Shown here: positions 34,701 through 44,056 of the stretch, piece by piece
Layout of the letters: every line of letters begins with the position of its first letter
How positions within the stretch are numbered: position 1 is the first letter of the stretch
NCBI GenBank assembly: GCA_913061095.1
Contig: CAJXVM010000019.1
Span: 36,640-100,639 of the forward strand
DNA length: 64,000 nucleotides
Reading direction: 5' to 3'
Source: an uncultured Ignavibacteria bacterium
Lineage (GTDB): Bacteria; Bacteroidota; Ignavibacteria; SZUA-365
The notes under the pieces: model-generated
Database searches by the model: none
The model's input: the letters and a program-made list of their open reading frames with translations, nothing else
Told to the model about the DNA's origin: nothing
Position numbers and translations under genes: made by a program

Positions 34701-36985
34701 TGACCGGAGCCGAAGGAGATTTCACTGCTTTGTCGCCGGAGCCAGGGCAGGGGAGCCGAACATACAACGATACCGGGCTCACGACGGGCACCACGTATTG
34801 GTATCGCCTGCGGTCGTACAACAGCTTCGGGCAGTCGGCCTGGACAGACACGGTAAGCGCGACAACGCAGAAGGAGGTCATCACGCCCGAACTTCGCACG
34901 GCGATGCAGGCCAAGCAGCAGGTGATCAGCCAGGTGGAGACGCTCATCCCTGACGGAAGTACGGAACTGACCACCCTTCGCAGCCTGTTAGGGGACTATT
35001 CGCGCGGATATGACGAGTCCGCTGCCACGACTCTCATCGGCGAGTGGACGGCCAGCGGCGCATCGGATGCCACGCAGGCCACCGAAGCGATGAAACGCTT
35101 CACGCTGTTCGAGGAAGCCCTGCGCGACAGTTGGGGCGACGAGGAGACAGCACCACCGGTCGCGGGAGCGGTTGACCTCGGCCAGCAATGTGCCCGCATT
35201 CCGGCCATCGCGACCAAGGACATTATAGCCCTGGCACTTGCCTGGAAGGACGAACGCACCCACCTCGGCACAGATGACCCGGTTGTTGATGCCGGCATGG
35301 AGGATATGATCCTGGCGCTCAGCAGCAACACCCTCCAGCTGCTCGCACTCATGGGTGCAGACCAGGGCAATGAGCTTCCCGCGCTTACTGACGATATCCT
35401 GCGTAACAAGGGCGAGATGGAAGACTTCGAAGCCGGTCTCATGCTTTCCCTCTTCGATTACTGGCAAGAGCAGATGCTCGGGCGGTATTATCTCCACGCC
35501 ACCCAGCCGTTGATCGCGGCCTTCGCCGATCGCACAGAACAACTCGACCATGCCGGAAGCCACTCCGAGGCAGAGAGCAAGAAGGATGCGTATCTCACAC
35601 AGCTACGCTCGGAGGTAGCTGCACTCAGTGCAGGCTTCAGCGATTATTACCGCATCGGAACGAGCCTCGACGCGGCGTATGCCATCGGGCAGACGCCGGG
35701 AGCAGATGCTTATGTCTTCCTGCTGCGCGTGAAGGGGCTGCGGTCGCGTCTGACCGATAACATGTACGACGCGCTCGCAGATGCACTCATCCCCACGGAA
35801 CGATTCCTGTACATGACCTCACAGGATGCGATACCGGATCTCGGGTCGTTGCCTTCGGCACTTGAATCCACCGGTGACGCGATCTTCGATCCCACGCAGG
35901 GCGGTATCGTGCAGCACGAGAATACTCTCGCAATGTTCCGGAAATCCGCGGCCATCGCTGCCAATCCCGTCATCGACGCCGACTTCGCGAAACTGCAGGA
36001 ACTGCGGTCGAAGGTGAACGAGGAGGACACGCAGTACATCGCGGATGAGTACGATGCTCTGCGCCGCAGCGGTAAGAACATGGTGGCTGAGGTGGATCGC
36101 CTGCAGCGTCCCCTGCTGGGCGTGGATCGCGCAGAGCTGTATCAGGACGAGAACTTGCGCGCAGACTACTATTACACGCTCGCGCGCCTGCAGTTGCTGA
36201 AAACGAGGCGAACGGTGCTCTCTGTAGCACTGGCCGACTACATGCTCTCGCCCACGACGCAAAAACAATCAGACCTGGTGGCGGAGATTGATTCCATCAT
36301 CGGGCCATTCAATGACGCGCAGGACAATCTCGATGATCTTCTCAGCAATGCTGGCAGTATCATCCTGCTGCCTGCGCTGTCCCTCGAGAATGCGTGCATT
36401 GTGTCGGATGCCGCCGGTGGTAGCAGCTACCAGCTCCGTTTCGACATGAGGAACGTGGGCGGCGCGCTGGCGGCGGATCCCACAGCTTCTCTGATAATTC
36501 TCAGCAGCGGTGTCACTGTCACAGGTGATCCTAAGTTCAGTTTCACGGGGCTGCAGCCTGACGCATCAGCACGTGACAGCCTGGCAGTGACGATTGATGC
36601 AGGCATCAAGTATGTAACTCTGACGGCAGAGATGGGAACTGGTGGGCGTGTGTTCATCGACCGCCGGACACTGCTCGTCCCGCATTCAACCACGGCAGTG
36701 GAGCAGAAGCACCCCCTTCCTGCCTCCTGCCTCCTGCACCAAAATTACCCGAACCCATTCAATCCGACCACAACAATCGAGTACGGTATCCCCAGCGCCG
36801 GGATTGTACGACTCAAAGTATTCGACCTGCTCGGCCGCGAGCTGGCGGTGCTGCAGGATGGATATAAACACGCAGGTGTGTACTCGGTGAGCTTTGATGG
36901 CACGAGGCTCCCCTCTGGCATCTACGTCTACCAACTCGAGTCAAGCGGGACAGTGCTGGCACGAAGGATGACACTGCTGAAGTGA
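31787..36985 (+). CDS. Giant secreted protein: WxxDxR repeats, FN3 domains, T9SS sorting tail
   Basis: A 1732-residue secreted protein. The start MKRHTWILTA gives a signal peptide ending near PAQW. Residues about 30-465 contain eight or nine repeats of about 50 residues with the pattern GDGxGGxIIAWxDxRxGxxDIYAQR, then xGxxQWTTNGVPIC, a propeller-like fold. Six fibronectin type III-like domains follow (about 467-1040; VRLAWQDNADGE, YSFRVRAENS and so on). A helical region covers about 1045-1560, and the sorting tail about 1640-1732 has HQNYPNPFNPTTTIEYGIP and LPSGIYVYQLES. The N-terminal third is visibly richer in A and T than the rest, suggesting a mosaic gene. Likely a cell-surface or released adhesin-like protein. 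Confidence 0.9.
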   Translation: MKRHTWILTAVILIHFLFINVYRLPAQWSSDPTVNTAICTESSSQDGPAICGDGTGGVIIAWRDDRGSNLDLYAQRISAAGIAQWTTNGVAVCTAPGTQTGVAICSDGSGGAICAWTDGRSGTSTEMYAQRISGSGSVQWAASGVPICTAMKAAGYAVIHPDGNGGAIIAWQDRRSGGYDVYTQRIDNSGNVQWATNGVPICIAPPGRIDVRLSSDGGSGWIYAWTDSRAGNQDIYAQRLSSSGTPLWIPSGIEICGTTGRDWYPQICSDGNGGAIISWLQGLNPYTLYSQRIDGSGAVQWTTNGVVVCPNTCKKWWSPCGDGSGGVIITWSDERSMDADIYVQRINGPGTTQWTTNGVPLCTAANLQRFVGIGADGSGGAIISWVDERSGASDIYAQRVNAMGIAQWTADGIPICTAVEEQGDVKFVSENNNEAILTWQDYRSGNSDIYASKLDGAGQLVGPQILPPDPPSDLTATTLSAVSVRLAWQDNADGETRFRIDRKIDSGSWTTYATVPANSELFTSMDLSPATEYSFRVRAENSKYQSSWSNVATATTSSFDPPINLTATAHSSVEIKLEWKDVTNGEDGFVIEYRQSGFPWALADTVAAGVEEFTMKGLDPNTTYEFRIRAFVGGISSEFSNTAQATTLLFLPAPTNLEGTLLSETRIALTWEDNADGESGYEVEHNEDSQGWTLIYTTSADETGYEAQGLTPNTTNAFRVRAVGPGAASGYSNEYSVLTRMKPASPQNLLATAVDHTSIRVTWERGSENEDGYELERKAPGGDWEVLTTSGPGDGDILDENLERMTQYCYRVRAQNDLGYSDWSNEACATTMDIPIPGAPFGLRAEADGPTSITLTWVAPSPSYVETFEIEQSLTGDEGDFSRVPPDAHGKARAHTVDGLDPQTEYYFRIRAVNGSGASDYSNLASATTQGSDEPFRPRNLAAVALGETEIRITWEMPDPSNEDGFEVQRSLTGAEGDFTALSPEPGQGSRTYNDTGLTTGTTYWYRLRSYNSFGQSAWTDTVSATTQKEVITPELRTAMQAKQQVISQVETLIPDGSTELTTLRSLLGDYSRGYDESAATTLIGEWTASGASDATQATEAMKRFTLFEEALRDSWGDEETAPPVAGAVDLGQQCARIPAIATKDIIALALAWKDERTHLGTDDPVVDAGMEDMILALSSNTLQLLALMGADQGNELPALTDDILRNKGEMEDFEAGLMLSLFDYWQEQMLGRYYLHATQPLIAAFADRTEQLDHAGSHSEAESKKDAYLTQLRSEVAALSAGFSDYYRIGTSLDAAYAIGQTPGADAYVFLLRVKGLRSRLTDNMYDALADALIPTERFLYMTSQDAIPDLGSLPSALESTGDAIFDPTQGGIVQHENTLAMFRKSAAIAANPVIDADFAKLQELRSKVNEEDTQYIADEYDALRRSGKNMVAEVDRLQRPLLGVDRAELYQDENLRADYYYTLARLQLLKTRRTVLSVALADYMLSPTTQKQSDLVAEIDSIIGPFNDAQDNLDDLLSNAGSIILLPALSLENACIVSDAAGGSSYQLRFDMRNVGGALAADPTASLIILSSGVTVTGDPKFSFTGLQPDASARDSLAVTIDAGIKYVTLTAEMGTGGRVFIDRRTLLVPHSTTAVEQKHPLPASCLLHQNYPNPFNPTTTIEYGIPSAGIVRLKVFDLLGRELAVLQDGYKHAGVYSVSFDGTRLPSGIYVYQLESSGTVLARRMTLLK

Positions 36986-37012
36986 TATTAGATGCAGAGA
37001 ACAAAACCAACG

Positions 37013-37032
37013 AAGGGGACGCAAGTCCCCTT
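37013..37032 (+). terminator. Hairpin after the giant protein gene
   Basis: AAGGGGAC-GCAA-GTCCCCTT is a perfect 8-bp stem 27 bp past the stop. It has only a short T tail. Confidence 0.6.
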
Positions 37033-37199
37033 ATGCTCGCTTACTGCTTCGTTTATCGGTTAGAATCCCCACAGGTATCTCTCAGCGTGCGTCCCTCGCT
37101 GGTGAATCATTACGATTCAGTGTCGTTTTCAGCGATTCTTGCGCTGCTGAAGCTCCCGGCAGCAGCATTGTGACACCCGAGAGACGCATAACATCCTCC

Positions 37200-37222
37200 C
37201 TGAAGCGGTTTGAAACGCCGCC
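37200..37222. repeat. 23-bp direct repeat, right copy
   Basis: Identical to 31520-31542, on the other side of the giant protein gene. Confidence 0.85.
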
Positions 37223-37312
37223 GCTTTGTGTACCAAAAGGTACATGTTTCCCTAACGAAAAATCATCACCAGATGGTGTTTCAGAGCGGATGGATATGTA
37301 TTCATACAGTAT

Positions 37313-37453
37313 CTATGCTGCACTCAGCAGCTTTTTCAGCTGCTCCAGCTCATTGATTAGCAGCCTCATCTCCACAGGCGGATCGACGCATAAGTTGCGG
37401 AATGAGGCTATGAAGTCCCGCAAAGCCCCCGAAAGGGGGCTTTCGCATTTCAT
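37313..37453 (-). repeat. Intergenic element, copy B, with intact 46-codon frame
   Basis: The minus strand has an open frame of 46 codons starting MKCESPLSGALRDFIASF and ending LEQLKKLLSAA. AAAGCCCCC (37422-37430) and GGGGGCTTT (37435-37443) form a terminator-like hairpin within it. The frame has no good ribosome site, so it is annotated as a repeat rather than a gene. Shared core with copies C-F: LRDFIASFRNL, then DPPVEM. Confidence 0.75.
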
Positions 37454-37472
37454 TACAATAGGGAGAATCGTG

Positions 37473-37727
37473 ATGTACTACGTCTACATCCTGGAGAGTA
37501 TTGCCACCGGCCGGTTCTATGTCGGCTCGACGCAAAACATTAAGAACCGGCTCCGAAAGCACAACGCCGGACATTCTAGAGCAACGAAGGGATATCGTCC
37601 ATGGCGGTTGGTGTATTACGAAGAATATTCGACTCGTGGGGATGCGCTGAGACGTGAGTACGACATCAAGCGACGGAAAAGCCGCATGTTTATCGAGAAC
37701 CTCATCACCGGAGACAGTTCCGCATAG
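37473..37727 (+). CDS. GIY-YIG domain protein
   Basis: An 84-residue single-domain GIY-YIG nuclease-like protein of the YhbQ/UvrC-N type. MYYVYILESIATGRFYVGST holds the YVYIL and YVGST halves of the motif; the conserved Arg (NRLRKHNAG) and the late GDALRREYDIKRR Glu are present. The start at 37473 has GGGAG 7 bases upstream. These small proteins are often multicopy and may act in DNA repair or mobile-element biology; function unknown. It begins 20 bp past repeat copy B. Confidence 0.9.
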   Translation: MYYVYILESIATGRFYVGSTQNIKNRLRKHNAGHSRATKGYRPWRLVYYEEYSTRGDALRREYDIKRRKSRMFIENLITGDSSA

Positions 37728-37838
37728 CGGTAAATCTCAGGAGCCCACTCTCTACCCCAACAGCCATGAATGGGCAGATTCTCTCGCCATCACATTCTGC
37801 AAATCTGGCAGGGTCTTCTGACACTCGGACGACGTTTC

Positions 37839-40800
37839 TCAGTTATGCTGGATACGAACCTGTTGAACAGTCATCCCTTTTTCAGTACGACACTGAAGGT
37901 AATAAGAACCCGCCGGCAGATCCAGCACATCAAACGTGAAAAGCATCCCTGGAAAACGGACATGCTTAGTGGCTAAACGCACAGTGCGTCCCAATATATC
38001 GACGAGCTGGATCTGAATGAATAGTTGTCCATGAAGCTTGATACGGACCCGTAGAGACGCTGAGACGGGATTTGGAAACATCTCCACAGCAAAAGTACGC
38101 GCAATAGGGCGATTGACAGGAAGGATCTCTACGACAAATTTATCTGAACGAGCCGCACAACCATTTTCATTTGCGACCTCAACAGCATAGGAACCGGTCT
38201 CAGTAAGACGAATGAACTGATTCGTCTCTCCTTCCAGTGCTGTGCCGTCCCGATACCACTGATGCGCGTATGCGTTCGTTGCAACGAGCATGTCCCCGAT
38301 GCGATCAATCGTTGGCTGCTCAGGCGCCGGACGGAATGTAATCTCCACTGGTGCTGATATATCCGAGCAGCCGTATTCGTTCTCAACACGAACACTGTAG
38401 GTCCCGCTCTGTTCTATGCTGAGGAGCTGGTCGCGACTTCCATCGGACCAGAGATAGGATGAATATCCCTTCCCTGCATCCAGAATGACGGTATCTCCCG
38501 AACAAGGTGTCGTTGATCCAGTAATCTGAATTACCGGAGGCTCAAAATTCAGCACTGCGACGGGTACAGGCTGGGAAACACCCGTGCAGCCATGCTCCGT
38601 CGTCACCGTCACGTAATACAGGCCGCTGCGATCCACACTCAGCATCCGTGTTGTGTCACCTGTGTTCCAGGAATATGACCGATAACCGGGACCGGCGTCG
38701 AGAAGGCGTATTTCTCCATTGCAGAGGAGTGTCGGGCCATCAAGGTCAACACGCACTGTCGGTACATCATACGCATATACGCTGACTGGGTCCGAGGTCC
38801 CTTGCCTGCCCTGGTAGTCTTTTACAGTCACGAGGTACGATCCACCCTCTCGCACTGTAATTGCCTGTGTCTTCTCGCCGGTGCTCCACTCGTACGAGGC
38901 GAACCCCTCTTCAGCGATGAGAGTGACTGACTTCCCCTGGCAGAGATGCACACTCCCGACGGCACGTACAAGCGGGACAATGGTCTTGGAATCTCCCGTA
39001 CCACGGAGGGCAACAGCGAGCTGCGGCACGGAGGGATCATTGCTTGCGATACGCAGTGTGGCTGAGTGACTGCCGGCTGAAGCGGGATTGTACCGAATGC
39101 GCATGGATGTACTCTGTTGCGGCGCAATCCGTCCCTGAGGTGAGGTGTGGATTTGAAATAGTGATGCATGCGGTCCCTCAACTGATGTCCCCAGTATCTC
39201 CAGCTCCTGCTGACCATTGTTGATGATGGTCAAATCCAGATCACGAGAATTTCCGACGAATACCGTCCCGAAATCCAGTGACTGTGGAATGACGGAGATC
39301 TGCGGTGAGCCGCCGGAGGTCTGGAATGACCGCGTTGCACCGTAGACCGGTGACTGGGCTCCCAATGCCGCACAGCGATAGTAGTATGTCGCATTGGCCC
39401 GCAGGCCCTGAACATCAGCGGAAACGGGAATGAATGCATTTGCGCTACCGGATGCGGTCATTGTCGTTGAGGATCCAAAGGACGGTGACTCCCCGTATTC
39501 AAAATACCACGCTACAGAAGATCCGTTCGGCTTAACTCTTCCCTCAAGTCGGGCTGACGTGGCGGTGACGTTTGTTGCTGCATCGGTCATCACTTCGGGA
39601 CCAGTTGCGGCAAAATTGACATCGAATGAAATCGTCGCTCCGGCATCGCTCACATTTGAAATGATGATGCCCCCCGGTGAGCCGTCGCTGAGCGAAACCG
39701 ACGGTGAACTGACATCGCTGATCACCGTGCGCCCGTAAGCACGATTGAACGTCGCCTGGGACGGATTTCCGTTGCTGGAGGCCGATCCCCCGGGACGGTA
39801 AATGTAGACCTCGTCCGGTGGACCATCCCTGTTACCTTTCCCATCACGCGCCGTATTTATGCGGTAAACCAGGAGTCCTTCCGAGGGGAGAGAGGATTCG
39901 AACACCCCCTGTTTCCTTCGGTATTCCACAACGAAATACTCCGAAGTCGAGTATGGTGAATTGATACGATAGGCATTATTTGAACTGTTGGTCTGCGGTG
40001 ACAGAGAATAGGTGCCTGGTGTGGTAATCGTTGGAATGGACGTGATCCAGCCTCCGTAGCGATGCTTCATGTACGCACCCATATGCTGCGGTGGATTCTG
40101 CGTGGTGGACATGATATCCCACACCCCGGTCGGTTCAAGCCGATCATAGCTGTAATGGTAGAGATCCGGCGCACCGAGGGTGTGAAACATCTCGTGACAC
40201 AGCACCCCGTTTCCCCGGCGCTTCAGGAAGTCGACGAGCTGGAGATTATAGGTGTATACACGTTTTCCGTGCAGATACACGGTCCGTGAATACAGCGCCC
40301 ACTTATGCGGCCAGAGCAAGCCCGCCCAGCCGTCGCTGTCGCCGTTGATAATAAACACGATATTGTCGACACGGCCGTCGTTGTCAACGTCAATATTCAG
40401 ATTCGAAGGTATCTGACTGCGACAATATGTGATGGCACGGTCGAGGAGCGCGTGCTCCCGATCACGAAGTTCTGTACCGTTCCGATATCCGTTGGGATTG
40501 GAGTTGGCATCGTATGGTTGATAATAGGAGCGGGGATACTGATCCAGGAAGGAGAGAACAGTATTGCCGGATGGCATGGGATAGAAATGCGTCTCAATAT
40601 CGACGCTTCCGTACGAGGTCTCCTGGAAGTATCTGTACATCGAATTTTCGTTCATACCGCGGCCATTGAACATGGAATCGAAATATGACAGCGGATCAGA
40701 GATGTTCGACTCGCCGGCGAAGCGGATGAATATGGTGAGATTGTTCATCATCCCGGCCGAAACACTCGTATAGGCATCATTCGGATATGAGAAGGTGCCG

Positions 40801-41135
40801 GTGCGCTTGCGAAGATAGCGTTTCTCGGAGATATTGGCATGAGGCAGAAGACCCGCCGCATGTGGATCATCTCGTCCGGCGATATGCTGCGTGGGATACA
40901 ATCTGCCGTCCTCCGCTTGGGCATAGACATACCATCCTGTCCCCGGATCGCGCATGATTGTGAAACCGTCACTGTCATGATACCAGGAATAGAACTCATC
41001 GCCACTGACAAGACATGAGAGGGAAGTCCCGTCGGGCTGCCTAAGCGTGACAGGGTAATCCTTCACGGGTGCGGCTCTGAGAGTCGCTGCAGTGATACAT
41101 GCGAGTACCAGAAGAACTACGGATTTTTCCTGCAC
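37839..41135 (-). CDS. M6-family metalloprotease with Ig-like domains and T9SS tail
   Basis: A 1098-residue secreted protease. A signal peptide (MQEKSVVLLVLACITAATLR) precedes a propeptide-like region (FYSWYHDSDGFTIMRD, common before M6 domains). The catalytic domain covers about 125-505, with the zinc motif HEMFH at 314-318 followed by GAPDLYHY, and the YMKHRYGGWI helix. Next come an ASH/HYDIN-like domain (about 625-720), two or three Ig-like modules with YEWSTGEKTQ and YSWNTGDTT motifs, and a C-terminal sorting domain (MFPNPVSASLRVRI). It is the last gene of the leftward surface-protein operon and likely degrades extracellular protein. Confidence 0.92.
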   Translation of the reverse strand: MQEKSVVLLVLACITAATLRAAPVKDYPVTLRQPDGTSLSCLVSGDEFYSWYHDSDGFTIMRDPGTGWYVYAQAEDGRLYPTQHIAGRDDPHAAGLLPHANISEKRYLRKRTGTFSYPNDAYTSVSAGMMNNLTIFIRFAGESNISDPLSYFDSMFNGRGMNENSMYRYFQETSYGSVDIETHFYPMPSGNTVLSFLDQYPRSYYQPYDANSNPNGYRNGTELRDREHALLDRAITYCRSQIPSNLNIDVDNDGRVDNIVFIINGDSDGWAGLLWPHKWALYSRTVYLHGKRVYTYNLQLVDFLKRRGNGVLCHEMFHTLGAPDLYHYSYDRLEPTGVWDIMSTTQNPPQHMGAYMKHRYGGWITSIPTITTPGTYSLSPQTNSSNNAYRINSPYSTSEYFVVEYRRKQGVFESSLPSEGLLVYRINTARDGKGNRDGPPDEVYIYRPGGSASSNGNPSQATFNRAYGRTVISDVSSPSVSLSDGSPGGIIISNVSDAGATISFDVNFAATGPEVMTDAATNVTATSARLEGRVKPNGSSVAWYFEYGESPSFGSSTTMTASGSANAFIPVSADVQGLRANATYYYRCAALGAQSPVYGATRSFQTSGGSPQISVIPQSLDFGTVFVGNSRDLDLTIINNGQQELEILGTSVEGPHASLFQIHTSPQGRIAPQQSTSMRIRYNPASAGSHSATLRIASNDPSVPQLAVALRGTGDSKTIVPLVRAVGSVHLCQGKSVTLIAEEGFASYEWSTGEKTQAITVREGGSYLVTVKDYQGRQGTSDPVSVYAYDVPTVRVDLDGPTLLCNGEIRLLDAGPGYRSYSWNTGDTTRMLSVDRSGLYYVTVTTEHGCTGVSQPVPVAVLNFEPPVIQITGSTTPCSGDTVILDAGKGYSSYLWSDGSRDQLLSIEQSGTYSVRVENEYGCSDISAPVEITFRPAPEQPTIDRIGDMLVATNAYAHQWYRDGTALEGETNQFIRLTETGSYAVEVANENGCAARSDKFVVEILPVNRPIARTFAVEMFPNPVSASLRVRIKLHGQLFIQIQLVDILGRTVRLATKHVRFPGMLFTFDVLDLPAGSYYLQCRTEKGMTVQQVRIQHN

Positions 41136-41167
41136 GGTATCTCCTCTGTTCGATCCACAGTTGATCG

Positions 41168-44050
41168 TTATTCGACACAGATGAGCTGGACAGAGGACCT
41201 ACTGCCGGCAGTAAGCCGCATAAGATGGACACCTCGGGGCACATCTCGCACATCGAGTCGCATGACATCGAAACCAGCATCAGCTTCGAATGTACGGTCG
41301 ATCATTATTCGACCAAGCATATCCTGTAACTGCAGGGTCACTGTGCCATGCAGACTCCCCTGCATCTGCACGCTCAGGACGTCCCATGCCGGCTGAGGGT
41401 AGACCTGAAATTCAGGACTCTCGACGAGCGGATCGATACCAAGAACGGAGATGAGCAGTTCCTCCGACATGGTGGAGCAGCCATTTTCGTTCCACACCTC
41501 GACCTGGTAGACACCCGTGGCGCCCAGTTTCAAGAACTGATCCGTCGCACCGGGGATTGGCGAAGCATCCCTGTACCACTGATGTGCATGTGCATTGCCT
41601 GTCATCAGCACATCCTGGTAACGTTCGACTATCGGAATCGGCGGTGATGGCTTGACCTCGACCCTGATAGGATCCGAATTTCCCTCACAACCATAGATAT
41701 TCTTCACGTGTACGATGTACGTGCCCGCCGTATAGACGGTAATCGAACGCGTCGTCTCGCCGGAACTCCAATGGTATTCCAAATATCCCGGTCCTGCGTC
41801 CAGCGTAACGGATTCGCCCTCACAGAGCTGGGTCTTCCCCGTGATTGCAATTTCCGGCTGTGTAAAATCATCCACGCTGACAGAGACCGGCTGTGACACC
41901 CCGAAACATCCTGCACTCGTCATCACTGTCACAGCGTATGCACCGCTTTCTCGTGCAACGAGATGCCGCGTGGTATCGCCAGTGGACCAGAGATACTGCG
42001 CATACCCGGCCCCCGCATCCAGCACCAGTGAATCACCCTGGCAGAACCGGGTTTTGCCAGTATATGTAATACCCGGCGTGGGATTCGGATACGCGACAAT
42101 GCGCACCGGATCTGAGGTCCCACTGTTGTTATACTGGTCATACACGGTGACGGAATACAGACCGGTTTGGTGAACGGTGATGTTCTGCGTATGCTCCCCG
42201 GTACTCCACTCGTAGGAGGCATAACCGCCAGGAGCCTGCAATGTCGTTGCCTCCCCTTCGCAGATTTCGGTGAAACCGATAACAGTGATGTGCGGCTTGA
42301 TCTCCAGCTGCTTTCCGGTTCCGTGCAGCACAACACCAGTAGTCGGATTATCTGGATCGTTGCTGTCGATGCGCAGATTGGCGTTTTTCTCACCTGAACT
42401 TCCTGGTTCAAATGCTACCCGCACAATGGTCGCACTGTTTGAGGCAATGGACGTCGATCCCTGATCAACAAGACGGTATGAGGAGGCGTCGGTACCCATG
42501 AGAATAATACGCTGAATCTCCAGAGTCGCGTTGCCAGTATTGCGGATCTCGAACGCAGACTCCTTTTCCACACCGATAGAAATGGTACCGAACTCGAGGC
42601 GCTCTGGTGCGACAGTTATAACCGGTTTCTGCTGCACTGTTCCGGTACCGGTCAATGGACACGACACAGTGGACTGTTGCGCGACGTTGGAGGTTATCAG
42701 AACCTCACCACTTTTCGCACCTGCCGATTGTGGGTGAAATTGGACATCAACTGTCACGCGGTTTCCAGGTGCGATAGAGTAGCTGCCTGGCTGCTGCACG
42801 GAGAAACTCTGCGCATCGCCACCTATGGAAATACTCTGCAATTCCAGTGTTGCGTTTCCGGGATTACTGATTTCCATGCGTACGATGGCCGATTTACCGA
42901 CCTGTGTCGACCCAAAATTAATATTGCTGGGACTCACCGCGATGCGAGGACCGCTCGCCACGGTCGAGCTACGGTAGACGAAGCCGTCTATGGTGCCAAC
43001 ATAGACAGTTCCATCAGAAGCAGTGTAGACGGAATTGGAGTGGTCCAACTCGCCATAGGACCAGCTTTGCCCCTGATCGGAAGAGATATATAGGCGGCGG
43101 GGACTTGCTGCGAACAACATCCCGTCAAACCGTGCCGTCATCTCACGAATGGCATCCGCGACGATAAGTCCGTTCGATCTCTGCTGCCAGGAGGATCCGC
43201 CGTCGCTGGAGAAAAATATACCGTGACCATAATTGCTGAGGTATCCCGTTCCAGCATACAGGTAGCCGTTGAAATCCTCGATAATGGTACAGATTACCGC
43301 AGCATCCGTGAGACCGACATGGCTCCAGGTCACGCCGCTATTGGAACTGCGAAACATACCCTTCCCTGTTCCGAGAATATCTCCGGTCCCTGCGAGGACC
43401 GTGCCTCTTGAAGTCCACAGCAGTGATGACGCGCGACTGTCGATAAGACCGGAATTCATCTGTATCCAGTTGCTCCCGAGATCTGATGAGCGGAATACAC
43501 CGTCGCCAAAGTGCGACGCGGCGAACAGGTAACCACTTCCGTCCTGAATTATCGAGCGAAACGGATGGCAACACAGCACCTGCTGCCATGAGCTGCCGTT
43601 ATTGCTGGAGCGATAAATCCCCTTCATTGTTGCAAGGAAAATCATCCCATTCGAATGGATGAAAATATCCTCAACACTGGCGCCAGCATCCATACCAGTA
43701 TTTACCGCCGGCCAGCTGACCCCACCGTCGGTCGAACGTAATACTCCGTTGGAAATCGTACCTGCGAAAATATGGCCGTACTGGTTTACCGCCACAGAGA
43801 CGACTTTCCCAGAGTTCGGACCATTGAGCATTGTCCAGTTCACCTGAGCGGACTTGGCAAACGCGCGCTCCTTCGAGACGGGAGGAACGATCATGCGCTT
43901 CCACGCGGCTCCGGCAAGGTCAGGGACAGAATCAATCACGCCACTACCAGAGGGCGTCTGGGCACTGAGCGGAGGGGTCCCTCCAGCGAATATCGCCATT
44001 ACCACGAACAAACCGATTACTGTACTACGAAGCGCTATCAATACCATCAT
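41168..44050 (-). CDS. Secreted BNR/sortilin-like propeller protein with ASH and Ig-like domains, T9SS tail
   Basis: A 960-residue secreted protein with signal peptide. Residues about 65-365 have repeated BNR motifs (RSTDGGVSW, RSSNNGSSW, SSDLGSNW, SSDGGSSW, SSDQGQSW), as in sialidase and photosystem-assembly-like propellers. Two ASH/HYDIN modules follow (about 365-580; INFGSTQVGKSA, LEFGTISIGVEKES), then Ig-like modules with YEWSTGEHTQ, YLWSTGDTT and YHWSSGETT, and a sorting tail with VYPQPAWDVLSVQM. It starts 6 bp after the upstream VWA gene stop, so the genes form an operon. Enzymatic activity is not established; sialidase Asp-box repeats alone do not prove it. Confidence 0.85.
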   Translation of the reverse strand: MMVLIALRSTVIGLFVVMAIFAGGTPPLSAQTPSGSGVIDSVPDLAGAAWKRMIVPPVSKERAFAKSAQVNWTMLNGPNSGKVVSVAVNQYGHIFAGTISNGVLRSTDGGVSWPAVNTGMDAGASVEDIFIHSNGMIFLATMKGIYRSSNNGSSWQQVLCCHPFRSIIQDGSGYLFAASHFGDGVFRSSDLGSNWIQMNSGLIDSRASSLLWTSRGTVLAGTGDILGTGKGMFRSSNSGVTWSHVGLTDAAVICTIIEDFNGYLYAGTGYLSNYGHGIFFSSDGGSSWQQRSNGLIVADAIREMTARFDGMLFAASPRRLYISSDQGQSWSYGELDHSNSVYTASDGTVYVGTIDGFVYRSSTVASGPRIAVSPSNINFGSTQVGKSAIVRMEISNPGNATLELQSISIGGDAQSFSVQQPGSYSIAPGNRVTVDVQFHPQSAGAKSGEVLITSNVAQQSTVSCPLTGTGTVQQKPVITVAPERLEFGTISIGVEKESAFEIRNTGNATLEIQRIILMGTDASSYRLVDQGSTSIASNSATIVRVAFEPGSSGEKNANLRIDSNDPDNPTTGVVLHGTGKQLEIKPHITVIGFTEICEGEATTLQAPGGYASYEWSTGEHTQNITVHQTGLYSVTVYDQYNNSGTSDPVRIVAYPNPTPGITYTGKTRFCQGDSLVLDAGAGYAQYLWSTGDTTRHLVARESGAYAVTVMTSAGCFGVSQPVSVSVDDFTQPEIAITGKTQLCEGESVTLDAGPGYLEYHWSSGETTRSITVYTAGTYIVHVKNIYGCEGNSDPIRVEVKPSPPIPIVERYQDVLMTGNAHAHQWYRDASPIPGATDQFLKLGATGVYQVEVWNENGCSTMSEELLISVLGIDPLVESPEFQVYPQPAWDVLSVQMQGSLHGTVTLQLQDMLGRIMIDRTFEADAGFDVMRLDVRDVPRGVHLMRLTAGSRSSVQLICVE

Positions 44051-44056
44051 GATTAC

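Noticed and set aside
37391..37420. Integron attC site, because of the TTGCGG ... CCGCAA inverted repeat in the intergenic element.
   Set aside because: The arms do not fit the GTTRRRY/RYYYAAC core sites and no integron integrase or cassettes are present.
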